From Alteraurantiacibacter aquimixticola (GTDB lineage Bacteria > Pseudomonadota > Alphaproteobacteria > Sphingomonadales > Sphingomonadaceae), in assembly GCF_004965515.1 (NCBI RefSeq), contig NZ_SSHH01000002.1, positions 82,840 through 146,839 on the forward strand: DNA of 64,000 bases, read 5' to 3'. Below, one piece after another: positions 50,556 through 58,154 of this stretch. Below the pieces are notes generated by a model, which saw only the letters and a list, made by a program, of their open reading frames with translations, was not told the origin of the DNA and did not search any database. Made by a program: the position numbers and the translations under genes. Position 1 is the stretch's first letter; each line of letters starts with the position of its first letter.

Positions 50556-52526
50556 ATGACCACGAAGACTTTCTTGGGAACATTGCTTCGCGATACGTCG
50601 GCCAACGTCCTGGCGCTGTCGGCGGCGGCGCTCATTCCGCTGGTGGTTGTTGTCGGCAGCACGGTCGATGTCAGCCGTTATTACATGGCCAGAACGCGCC
50701 TGCAGAACGCATGCGACGCCGGCGCGCTGGCCGCACGAAAATCCATGACTTCGGACACGTTCGAGGAAAAGGACCTGCAGCAGGGCCTTGCCTTCTTCGA
50801 CAACAACTATCCGGCCGGCACCTTCAACCTGCAGAACCTGGAGCGTAGCTACGTCGCGGATTCCGAAGGCATTGTGAAAGGTGAAGGAAAAGGCGTTCTG
50901 CCGACCTCCATGATGAGCATCTTCGGTCTCGGCACCTTCCCGCTCAAGGTGAGGTGCTCCGCCGAAATCAACATCTCGCACACGGATATCATGTTCGTGC
51001 TCGACGTTACCGGCTCGATGAACTGCCCGGAAACCAACTCGGGTTGCGGTAACAACGGCAATAAAGAGGAAGACACTTCCAAGATCGTCGGTTTGCGGCA
51101 GGCGGTGGTCGATTTCTACAATACGGTTGAAGGCGCCTCTGACGGTAGCGCGCGTATCCGCTACGGCTTCGTGCCTTACTCCCAGCAGGTCAATGTCGGT
51201 GGCTCGATCGACCCGCAATACATGGCGAATTCGGCAAGCTACAACACCCGTGTGCCGGAATTCGGCAAGTGGGGATCCGAAGAAGACTTTGAGTGGGGAG
51301 AAATCTCCAACCGCCGAAATTACCAAACCAAGTCCACGGAAGACCTCCGGGTGGACGAGGACGTCACCAGCGAGTCCCAGTGTGAGGCTGCGGGCCTTGC
51401 GGCCGGGGCAACAGTAAATTACGAAGACGCCTGGACCGGCGAACTTTGGAATGTGTCCGAAGGGAATGAGACAACTATACCCAAAGTGACGATCACTACC
51501 GATGTGCGCGGCAGTGGGAAATTCAGGCGGGGTGTAGTATATGGTGATTGGGTGAAACCTCGTCGTCAACCAGGGAAATGCACGATCAAGTTTCGCGTTG
51601 ACGAGTACTCTGCCGATTACACTGGCAAGCTCATCACGCATTGGGATCCCGAACCGTTCGGCTACTGGAACTACAAGTCGAATGAGTGGGATGTGAGCGG
51701 GCTTTATGGCCCCAATAAACGCATTACGCTTCCGACCGGGGAGAACGGTACCGATCAAATCCACACCTGGAACGGCTGTATCGAGGAAGCCAAGACGATC
51801 AAGAACGTCACGACTGATCCGCTCAATCCCAACGCCTACGACCTCGACATCAATCTTGTGCCTTCCACCGACGAGCAGAGGTGGAAGCCGGCATTGCCGT
51901 CGGTCTATTGGGAACGCAAGAAGTACAGGAGCACCCTCGATGAGGTGACCTCCATCGATTGGCCCAATCAGGACCAGCCGGACTCCGACGCCACCCTGTG
52001 CCCGAAAGCGGCCGTTCGTCTCGCCGAGATGGATCTTGATACCGTGACGAATTACGTCTCCTACAGCCATGGCTTCAGGGCCCGTGGCAGCACCTACCAT
52101 GATATCGGCATGCTGTGGGGCGCGCGCTTCATCAGCCCGCGCGGCATGTACCGTAGCGACAACGAAGCCCTGCCGAATGGTGAGGCGATCTCGCGCCACA
52201 TCGTCTTCATGACTGACGGTATCATGCAACCGAATGCAACGGCCTACTCGCCATATGGCGTGCACTGGTGGGATCGCCGAGTAACTACCGCCACTGGCAG
52301 TGATACGCTTACGAGTGTTCACACGGCCCGCTTCCTGGCGGCCTGCCGCCAGGCCCGCGCCGAAAACATCTCGGTCTGGGTGGTGGCCTTCGGCACCTCT
52401 CTTTCGGACGACCTCAAGGCTTGCGCCACGCCTGGCCGTGCGTTTGAAGCCGCGAAGTCCTCGGACTTGTCAGCCAAGTTCAAGGAAATCGCCGATAAGA
52501 TCGCTTCGCTGAGGTTGACCAACTGA
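50556..52526 (+). CDS. TadG-like pilus assembly protein with von Willebrand A domain
   Basis: 656 residues. N-terminal Tad pseudopilin-type helix (ANVLALSAAALIPLVVVVGS then VDVSRYYMARTRLQNACDAGALAA). From about 145 a vWA domain starts (DIMFVLDVTGSMN, metal site with D150, T152, S154). A long insertion of about 250 residues precedes the later part (HIVFMTDGIMQP and AENISVWVVAFGTSL). Envelope-located, metal-binding adhesion or assembly factor. Overlaps the next gene by one base (TGATG). Confidence 0.88.
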   Translation: MTTKTFLGTLLRDTSANVLALSAAALIPLVVVVGSTVDVSRYYMARTRLQNACDAGALAARKSMTSDTFEEKDLQQGLAFFDNNYPAGTFNLQNLERSYVADSEGIVKGEGKGVLPTSMMSIFGLGTFPLKVRCSAEINISHTDIMFVLDVTGSMNCPETNSGCGNNGNKEEDTSKIVGLRQAVVDFYNTVEGASDGSARIRYGFVPYSQQVNVGGSIDPQYMANSASYNTRVPEFGKWGSEEDFEWGEISNRRNYQTKSTEDLRVDEDVTSESQCEAAGLAAGATVNYEDAWTGELWNVSEGNETTIPKVTITTDVRGSGKFRRGVVYGDWVKPRRQPGKCTIKFRVDEYSADYTGKLITHWDPEPFGYWNYKSNEWDVSGLYGPNKRITLPTGENGTDQIHTWNGCIEEAKTIKNVTTDPLNPNAYDLDINLVPSTDEQRWKPALPSVYWERKKYRSTLDEVTSIDWPNQDQPDSDATLCPKAAVRLAEMDLDTVTNYVSYSHGFRARGSTYHDIGMLWGARFISPRGMYRSDNEALPNGEAISRHIVFMTDGIMQPNATAYSPYGVHWWDRRVTTATGSDTLTSVHTARFLAACRQARAENISVWVVAFGTSLSDDLKACATPGRAFEAAKSSDLSAKFKEIADKIASLRLTN

Positions 52527-53113
52527 TGGCCCGGCTGCGCAAGATCCGCTCCGACGAGACGGGCGCTACCGTTGTCGAATTCGCAATGGTCCTGCCGATC
52601 CTGCTCGTGATGGTCATCGGCATCTTCGATGTCGCGATGAACCTCTACGCGCAGTCGGTCCTGCAGGGGCTGATGCAGCAGGCCGGCCGCGAATTCTCGC
52701 TGGAGGATTCGCGTGACCGCCAGGCGAAGGTCGAGGGTTATATCACCGACCAGATCAAGTTGGTGGCCCCCGGCGCCCAGTTGCAGTTCGTGCGTGATGC
52801 CTATTTCGACTTCTCGGACGTTGGCGAGCCCGAAACCTTCGTTGACGGCAATAGCGACGGCGAATGCAACAATGGCGAGATCTTCGACGATTATAACGGC
52901 AACGGCACTTTCGACCTGGACCGCGGCGAATCCGGCTTCGGTGGTGCGCGTGACGCGGTGCTGTTCACCTCCATCGTCACCTATCCGCGCCTGTTCCCGA
53001 TGGACGGGCTTCTGGGCCTGACCGACACGGTGACGATCCGCGCATCGACGGTACTCCGGAACCAGCCTTTCGACGACCAGGACCGCACGTTTCCGACGGG
53101 GAATTGCAGCTGA
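52526..53113 (+). CDS. TadE-like protein with calcium-loop insertion
   Basis: 195 residues. Short basic start then the TadE signature DETGATVVEFAMVLPILLVMV, a hydrophobic helix with the conserved Glu18. Residues 107-118 (DGNSDGECNNGE) fit a canonical EF-hand loop (D1, N3, D5, G6, E12) and 122-133 (DYNGNGTFDLDR) a second related loop. C-terminus has TVTIRASTVLRNQPF as in TadE. Pseudopilin-like protein, likely exposed outside the membrane. Middle gene of three overlapping genes. Confidence 0.88.
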   Translation: MARLRKIRSDETGATVVEFAMVLPILLVMVIGIFDVAMNLYAQSVLQGLMQQAGREFSLEDSRDRQAKVEGYITDQIKLVAPGAQLQFVRDAYFDFSDVGEPETFVDGNSDGECNNGEIFDDYNGNGTFDLDRGESGFGGARDAVLFTSIVTYPRLFPMDGLLGLTDTVTIRASTVLRNQPFDDQDRTFPTGNCS

Positions 53114-53841
53114 TGACGAACATGATCGACTCCAAGCGCACCGCTCCTTTGCAGAGCCTCTTCAGCAGGTTGATGAGCGACACCAGCGGTGTTGCGTTGA
53201 CCGAGTTCGCCTATGTCGCGCCTATGTTCATGACGCTGGGGATTCTCGGTCTCGACACGGCTAATTTCGTGGTCACCCACATGCGCATCAGCCAGGTTGC
53301 ACTGCAAGTGGCCGACAACGCCTCACGCGTGGGCGAACTGGATGTCTTGCAAGAGCGCAAGGTGACCGAGGCGGACATCAACGACGTCTTCGTCGGTGCG
53401 GAACGCTATGCCAGCGGCCTGAAGATCGGCCAGAACGGGCGGATCATCCTCTCCAGTCTGGAAGTGTTGCCCCCCGCGCCAGGTGAGGAGCGCGAAGAGG
53501 GAGTCGAGCCTCAATATATTCACTGGCAGCGTTGCTACGGCCAGAAGGATTACTACTCGAGCTATGGCAGTCAAGGCGACGGGCTTGAGCAAGAGGACAA
53601 CTTCCAAGGCATGGGCGACGACACCGCCCTGATCAAAGCCACCAAAAGCGAGGCGGTGATGTTCGTCGAAGTGGCTTTCGACTATGAGTCGATCAGCCCT
53701 TTCTCCGTCTTCGATGGCCAACAGATCATCTATACCGGCTCGTTCAACGTGCGCGATGCACGCGACTTGACCCGGCTCTATCCGACGGCTGGCCTGGCCA
53801 CAGCGACGTGCCCGACGCCCACACCGACGCCGACGCCCTGA
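53113..53841 (+). CDS. TadE/TadG-like membrane protein with TP-repeat tail
   Basis: 242 residues from ATG 53113, overlapping the previous stop by one base (TGATG). DTSGVALTEFAYVAPMFMTLGILGLDT is a TadE-like helix. A charged, Tyr- and acid-rich ectodomain follows (about 105-215), with FVEVAFDYESISPF near its end. It finishes in TPTPTPTP. No domain beyond the helix is recognised. Third gene of the pilus-like set; no tadA, B, C or Z lies in the window. Confidence 0.8.
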   Translation: MTNMIDSKRTAPLQSLFSRLMSDTSGVALTEFAYVAPMFMTLGILGLDTANFVVTHMRISQVALQVADNASRVGELDVLQERKVTEADINDVFVGAERYASGLKIGQNGRIILSSLEVLPPAPGEEREEGVEPQYIHWQRCYGQKDYYSSYGSQGDGLEQEDNFQGMGDDTALIKATKSEAVMFVEVAFDYESISPFSVFDGQQIIYTGSFNVRDARDLTRLYPTAGLATATCPTPTPTPTP

Positions 53842-53883
53842 TCGCTCGGGGCTGGCAGAAAGCTCCGCGCTCCCCTTCCGGGG

Positions 53884-54051
53884 TCAGGTCAGAACGCTGA
53901 TCGCCGCGCCAAGTACGGCGGCGGCGACCACCAGCAGCAACAACTTGCCGATGCCGAAGCTGCGGTCGTTCTTGCCGTATGCCTTGCGAAAGCTCTCCTT
54001 CTGCGGCTTGCGTTCAAGGTCGTGGTAATGACTATGTTTTCTGTCGCGCAT
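53884..54051 (-). CDS. Small single-helix membrane protein
   Basis: 55 residues. A polar, His- and Lys-rich N-terminus (MRDRKHSHYHDLERKPQKES) is followed by one C-terminal hydrophobic helix (GKLLLLVVAAAVLGAAISVL). The codon use is GC-rich at third positions, like its neighbours. No family recognised. It converges on the Tad-like cluster and lies downstream of, but over 5 kb from, the nearest promoter of the lpdA operon; it probably has its own promoter in 54052-54166. Confidence 0.55.
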   Translation of the reverse strand: MRDRKHSHYHDLERKPQKESFRKAYGKNDRSFGIGKLLLLVVAAAVLGAAISVLT

Positions 54052-54166
54052 TGGCGTTATCCGTACGAAGCCCGTTTCGCGTCATAGACCTTCGCACGGG
54101 CCGCGCAAGGATCCTACCCTTCCCTCACCTGATTCCTACCGGTTGCCACCAGGTGGTTTGCCGGGC

Positions 54167-55576
54167 TCAGATATGCAGCGCGCGTCCGTAGGCGGCGAGC
54201 ACGCTTTCATGCAGCATCTCGCTCAGCGTCGGATGCGGGAAGACGGTCTGCATCAGTTCCGCCTCGGTCGTCTCCAGCACCTTGCCGACCGTGTAGCCCT
54301 GAATCAGCTCGGTCACTTCGGCACCGCACATGTGGGCGCCCAGCAGCTCTCCGGTCTTGGCATCGAACACGGTCTTGATGATGCCCTCGGGCTCTCCCAG
54401 CGCGATGGCCTTGCCATTGCCGATGAAGGGGAAGGTGCCGACATTGACCTTGTAGCCGGCTTCCTTCGCCTTCGCCTCGGTCATCCCGACAGATGCCACC
54501 TGCGGATGGCAATAGGTGCAGCCGGGGATGGCATTGCGGTCGAGCGGGTGCGGATGCACGTCCTTGTTGCCCAGTTCCTGCGCGATCGCTTCCGCACAGG
54601 TCACGCCTTCATGGCTCGCCTTGTGTGCTAGCCACGGGCCGGGCGTGCAATCGCCGATCGCCCACAGTCCCTTGGTCTTGGTGCGGCCATAGGGATCGAT
54701 CTGGATGAAGCCGCGATCCATCTCCACCAGCTTGTCGATCCCGATATTCTCGGTGTTCGGGACGATGCCGATGGCGGTGATGCAGTGGCTGAACTCGGTG
54801 GTTTCGACCTTGCCGTCCTTGGTCTTGATCTTGGCGGTCACGCCCTTGTCGGAGACCTTCAGCTCCTCCACCCCGGCGCCCGTCTTGATGGCGATGCCCT
54901 GCTTGGTGAGGCTCTTTTCGAGGAAGGTGGAGATGTCCGCATCTTCCACCGGCACGATCCGGTCGAGCATCTCGACCACGGTCACGTCCACGCCCATATC
55001 GTTGTAGAAGCTGGCAAATTCGATGCCGATCGCGCCGGAGCCGATGACCAGCAGCTTCTTCGGCATTTCCGAAGGCGTCATCGCATGGCGATAGGTCCAA
55101 ACACGCTTGCCGTCCGCCGGGGCGAAGGGCAGGTCGCGGGCCCGCGCACCTGTGGCGACAATCACATGCTTGGCGGTGAGCTTCTCCTCGCCCTTCTCGC
55201 CCTTCACCGTCAGCGAGGTCGGGCCGGTCATGGTCCCTACCCCCATATGCACGGTGATCTTGTTCTTCTTCATCAGGTGCGTGACGCCCTGGTTGAGCTG
55301 CTTCGCCACGCCGCGCGAACGCTTCACCACCGCGTCGAGATCGGCCTCGATCTCCTTCACCTTCAACCCGTAATCGCCGGCATGCTGCATATAGTGGAAG
55401 ATCTCCGCCGAGCGCAGCAGCGCCTTGGTGGGAATGCAGCCCCAGTTGAGGCAGATGCCGCCCAGCAGCTCACGCTCCACAATGGCGGTCTTCAGCCCCA
55501 GCTGCGCGCAGCGGATGGCGGCGACATAGCCGCCGGGACCGGAACCGAGAACGATGACGTCGTAGCTGTTGGCCAC
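54167..55576 (-). CDS. lpdA: Dihydrolipoyl dehydrogenase (E3)
   Basis: 469 residues. FAD/NAD disulfide oxidoreductase: VLGSGPGGYVAAIRCAQLG, redox pair GGICLNWGCIPTK (Cx4C), second Rossmann IGSGAIGIEFASFY, and the C-terminal active His motif HPHPTLSEMLHE. Reoxidises lipoyl groups of 2-oxoacid dehydrogenases. It follows the thioesterase by 11 bases in the pdhC-thioesterase-lpdA order. Confidence 0.97.
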   Translation of the reverse strand: MANSYDVIVLGSGPGGYVAAIRCAQLGLKTAIVERELLGGICLNWGCIPTKALLRSAEIFHYMQHAGDYGLKVKEIEADLDAVVKRSRGVAKQLNQGVTHLMKKNKITVHMGVGTMTGPTSLTVKGEKGEEKLTAKHVIVATGARARDLPFAPADGKRVWTYRHAMTPSEMPKKLLVIGSGAIGIEFASFYNDMGVDVTVVEMLDRIVPVEDADISTFLEKSLTKQGIAIKTGAGVEELKVSDKGVTAKIKTKDGKVETTEFSHCITAIGIVPNTENIGIDKLVEMDRGFIQIDPYGRTKTKGLWAIGDCTPGPWLAHKASHEGVTCAEAIAQELGNKDVHPHPLDRNAIPGCTYCHPQVASVGMTEAKAKEAGYKVNVGTFPFIGNGKAIALGEPEGIIKTVFDAKTGELLGAHMCGAEVTELIQGYTVGKVLETTEAELMQTVFPHPTLSEMLHESVLAAYGRALHI

Positions 55577-55587
55577 TGGGTATGCTC

Positions 55588-55974
55588 CTATGCTTCTATC
55601 GGGCGCGGTCGCCCGCTATCGTCGACGGCGACGAAGGTGAACTTGGCCTGGGTGACCTTGACGGCGTTTTCGGTATGCCGTTCGCGCCGCCAGGCTTCCA
55701 CGGCGATGACCATGCTGCTGCGGCCGACCTTCTCGATCTCGGTATAGACCGAAACCTCGCAGCCGACCTTCACGGGCTGGAGGAACTGCATGCCGTCCAT
55801 CGCCACCGTCACCGCCCGCCCGCGCGAGTGGCGCGCCGCGGTGAGACCGGCGGCATTGTCCATGATCGAGACCAGCCAACCCCCAAAGATGTCACCATAG
55901 GCATTGGTGTCGCGCGGCATGGCGGTGACGCGAATGGCCGGATCGCGGCCCGCATGGATCTCCGCCTCGGTCAA
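55588..55974 (-). CDS. Hotdog-fold acyl-CoA thioesterase
   Basis: 128 residues. YciA-like: GDIFGGWLVSIMDNAAGLTAARH has the catalytic Asp/Asn region, then VAMDGMQFLQPVKVGCEVSVYTEI and ARTAYRKR-like end (ERHTENAVKVTQAKFTFVAVDD). Hydrolyses acyl-CoA in the cytoplasm. Between pdhC (180 bases upstream) and lpdA (11 bases downstream), so co-transcribed with E3. A TATAAT lies 57 bases in front. Confidence 0.92.
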   Translation of the reverse strand: MTEAEIHAGRDPAIRVTAMPRDTNAYGDIFGGWLVSIMDNAAGLTAARHSRGRAVTVAMDGMQFLQPVKVGCEVSVYTEIEKVGRSSMVIAVEAWRRERHTENAVKVTQAKFTFVAVDDSGRPRPIEA

Positions 55975-55994
55975 AATCGGTCCCGCGAAATTGA

Positions 55995-56077
55995 CGAAGT
56001 TGACATCGTGACGATCCCGGATTCGACAGAATTATACCGCAGTGTCAGAAGTTTACCGCTCTCTTGCGAAGTTGACA
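55995..56077 (-). promoter_or_regulatory. Promoter region of the thioesterase-lpdA pair
   Basis: A perfect -10 element TATAAT on the reverse strand lies at 56036-56031. CGAAGTTGACA occurs at 55995-56005 and again at 56067-56077, 72 bases apart. The region 55975-56153 holds no gene. A -35 element is not clear. Confidence 0.4.
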
Positions 56078-56153
56078 GATCGCAGAACAAATTCACTTTG
56101 CACACCTTTGACGAAACCTCGGCCATGGCAGCATCGCCGGCTTGTAGGAAAGC

Positions 56154-57416
56154 CTAGGCCAGCAGCCCCAGCGGGTTCTCGATCAGCTCCTTGAACACCT
56201 TCATCAGCTGCGCGCCGTCCGCACCGTCGATGGCGCGGTGATCGAAGCTGCCGGTGGCGCTCATCACCGTGGCGATTTGCAGGCTGTCGTCGACGACATA
56301 GGGGCGCTTCTCGCCCGCGCCGATCGCCATGATCATCGCCTGCGGCGGGTTGATGACGGCTTCGAACTGCTTGATACCGAACATGCCCATGTTGGAGAGC
56401 GAGGCGGTGCCGCCCTGGTATTCCTCTGGCGCCAGCTTGCCTTCGCGAGCGCGGCCCGCAAGGTCCTTCATTTCGGTCGAGATGGCCGAGACCGTCTTGT
56501 TGCCCGCATCCTTGATGATCGGCGTGATCAGCCCGCCATCGATGGAGACGGCGACCGAGATATCGGCACGGCTGAACTTGAGCAGCGTGTCGCCCGCAAA
56601 CTGCACATTGCAGACCGGCACGGCGACCAGCGCCTTGGCCAGCGCCTTGATCAAGAGGTCGTTCACCGAGAGCTTCACGCCCTGCGATTCGAGCGATGCG
56701 TTGATCTCGCTGCGCAGCTTGAGCAGCTTGTCGAGCTGGATGTCCACCGTGAGGTAGATGTGCGGGATCTGCTGCTTCGATTCGGTCAGGCGGCGCGCGA
56801 TGGTCTTGCGCATTCCGGAAAGCTTTTCGACCTCGTGCGGGATGCCGAAATCCTGCGCTTCGGCAGGCGCGGCAATCGGGGCCGCGGCGGGAGCGGCCGC
56901 GCCGGGCTTCGCGCCCTCGACATCGGCCTTCACGATGCGGCCATTGGGGCCGGAGCCCTTCACGGTCGACAGGTCGATGCCCTTCTGTTCGGCAATCCGC
57001 TTGGCCAGCGGCGAAGCGACGATGCGGCTGCCCGATGCGGCAGGGGCCGGTGCGGGAGCGGGCGTCGGCGAAGGCGCGGGAGCCGGTGCGGCGGCCTTTT
57101 CCTCGACCGGAGCGGGAGCGGGCGAAGGAGCGGCAGCGCCACCGCCAGCGGGCGCGACCGATGCGGCATCCTCGCCTTCCTCGGCCAGAGTGGCGATCAC
57201 GGTGCCGACCTGCACGCCTTCCGTGCCTTCTTCCACCTGGATATGGGCGATCACGCCTTCATCCACGGCTTCGAATTCCATGGTCGCCTTGTCGGTCTCG
57301 ATCTCCGCCATGATATCCCCGGCGGAAACCTGGTCGCCCACTTTCACCAGCCACTTGCTGAGCGTTCCTTCCTCCATCGTGGGGGAAAGGGCGGGCATCT
57401 TGATGGCAATCGGCAT
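56154..57416 (-). CDS. pdhC: Pyruvate dehydrogenase E2 (dihydrolipoyl acetyltransferase)
   Basis: 420 residues from ATG 57416. One lipoyl domain (about 1-80, lipoylated Lys in [11 protein letters not shown]), an Ala/Pro linker, peripheral subunit-binding domain ([21 protein letters not shown]) and the acetyltransferase core with active-site [19 protein letters not shown] in the first 15 residues is typical of the pyruvate form. Forms the core of the PDH complex with LpdA; E1 genes are not in the window. Confidence 0.96.
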   Translation of the reverse strand: MPIAIKMPALSPTMEEGTLSKWLVKVGDQVSAGDIMAEIETDKATMEFEAVDEGVIAHIQVEEGTEGVQVGTVIATLAEEGEDAASVAPAGGGAAAPSPAPAPVEEKAAAPAPAPSPTPAPAPAPAASGSRIVASPLAKRIAEQKGIDLSTVKGSGPNGRIVKADVEGAKPGAAAPAAAPIAAPAEAQDFGIPHEVEKLSGMRKTIARRLTESKQQIPHIYLTVDIQLDKLLKLRSEINASLESQGVKLSVNDLLIKALAKALVAVPVCNVQFAGDTLLKFSRADISVAVSIDGGLITPIIKDAGNKTVSAISTEMKDLAGRAREGKLAPEEYQGGTASLSNMGMFGIKQFEAVINPPQAMIMAIGAGEKRPYVVDDSLQIATVMSATGSFDHRAIDGADGAQLMKVFKELIENPLGLLA

Positions 57417-57558
57417 GGTCTGGCGCGTTTCCTTCCAGCGTCGAATGAGTGAGCGCGATATCAAGGCGTCTAAAGCCAATTTGTGCGTCACAAGCAAGGA
57501 CCTTGCGCGAAAGGCGGTATCGAACGATATTTCCCGGCCTTCGGGGGAGAGAATAATA

Positions 57559-58011
57559 ATGCGCGTTTACCTGACAATCATCGACGAGACGGAGGAGGCG
57601 CGCGTCGCCTTGCGCTTCGCCGCACGGCGTGCCGCCAAGACTGGCGGCATCGTCCATCTGCTGGCTTTGGTGCCCAAGCAGGCCTTTAACGCATTCGGCG
57701 GTGTGCAAGCCACGATCGAGGAAGAAGCGCGCGACCGGGCGGAGGTGCTGGCCAACAGCGCCGCCGGCGAATTGATGAGCGAAAGCGGCAAGATGCCGCA
57801 GATCGCCGTGCGCGTGGGCGACGGCAAGGCGGTGATTACCGAATATCTCGGCGAGCACCCGGAAGTCGCGGCGCTGGTGCTGGGCGCGGCGGCGGAAGGC
57901 CCTCCCGGTCCGCTGGTGGCGCATTTCTCCGCCTGTGTGGGCCAGCTGCCCTGCCCGCTCTTTATCGTGCCGGGCGGGCTTTCCGAGGAAGAGATCGACC
58001 GGTTGAGCTAG
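57559..58011 (+). CDS. Universal stress protein family protein
   Basis: 150 residues from ATG 57559; the earlier long frame is pdhC shadow. UspA fold: [55 protein letters not shown] and LFIVPGG. The ATP-binding loop is a variant (GAAAEGPPG), so nucleotide binding is uncertain. Divergent from pdhC over 142 bases. Followed by the palindromic repeat. Confidence 0.88.
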   Translation: MRVYLTIIDETEEARVALRFAARRAAKTGGIVHLLALVPKQAFNAFGGVQATIEEEARDRAEVLANSAAGELMSESGKMPQIAVRVGDGKAVITEYLGEHPEVAALVLGAAAEGPPGPLVAHFSACVGQLPCPLFIVPGGLSEEEIDRLS

Positions 58012-58016
58012 AACTT

Positions 58017-58148
58017 CCTCCCTGTGCCGAAGGCATGGGGAGGGGGACCGCCCGAAGGGTGGTGGTGGGGCCGTGGGCCAACCCTGTGTAAAGGCCCTTC
58101 CATCAGCGCTGCGCGCCACCACCTCCCCATCGCTTCGCGACAGGGAGG
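58017..58148. repeat. Intergenic inverted repeat element, 132 bp
   Basis: Two 27-base arms (58017-58043 and 58122-58148) face each other and agree at about 22 positions: each starts CCTCCCTGT and ends ATGGGGAGG when read inwards. Inner GGTGGTGG and CCACCACC extend the pairing. Each arm is also roughly palindromic. It fills the gap between two convergent genes and may end both transcripts. Copy number elsewhere cannot be seen. Confidence 0.65.
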
Positions 58149-58154
58149 ATGTTG

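Noticed and set aside
54110-54166. Terminator after lpdA from CCACC/GGTGG
   Set aside because: The stem is only five bases and has no T-run; I could not separate it from chance in this GC-rich DNA.
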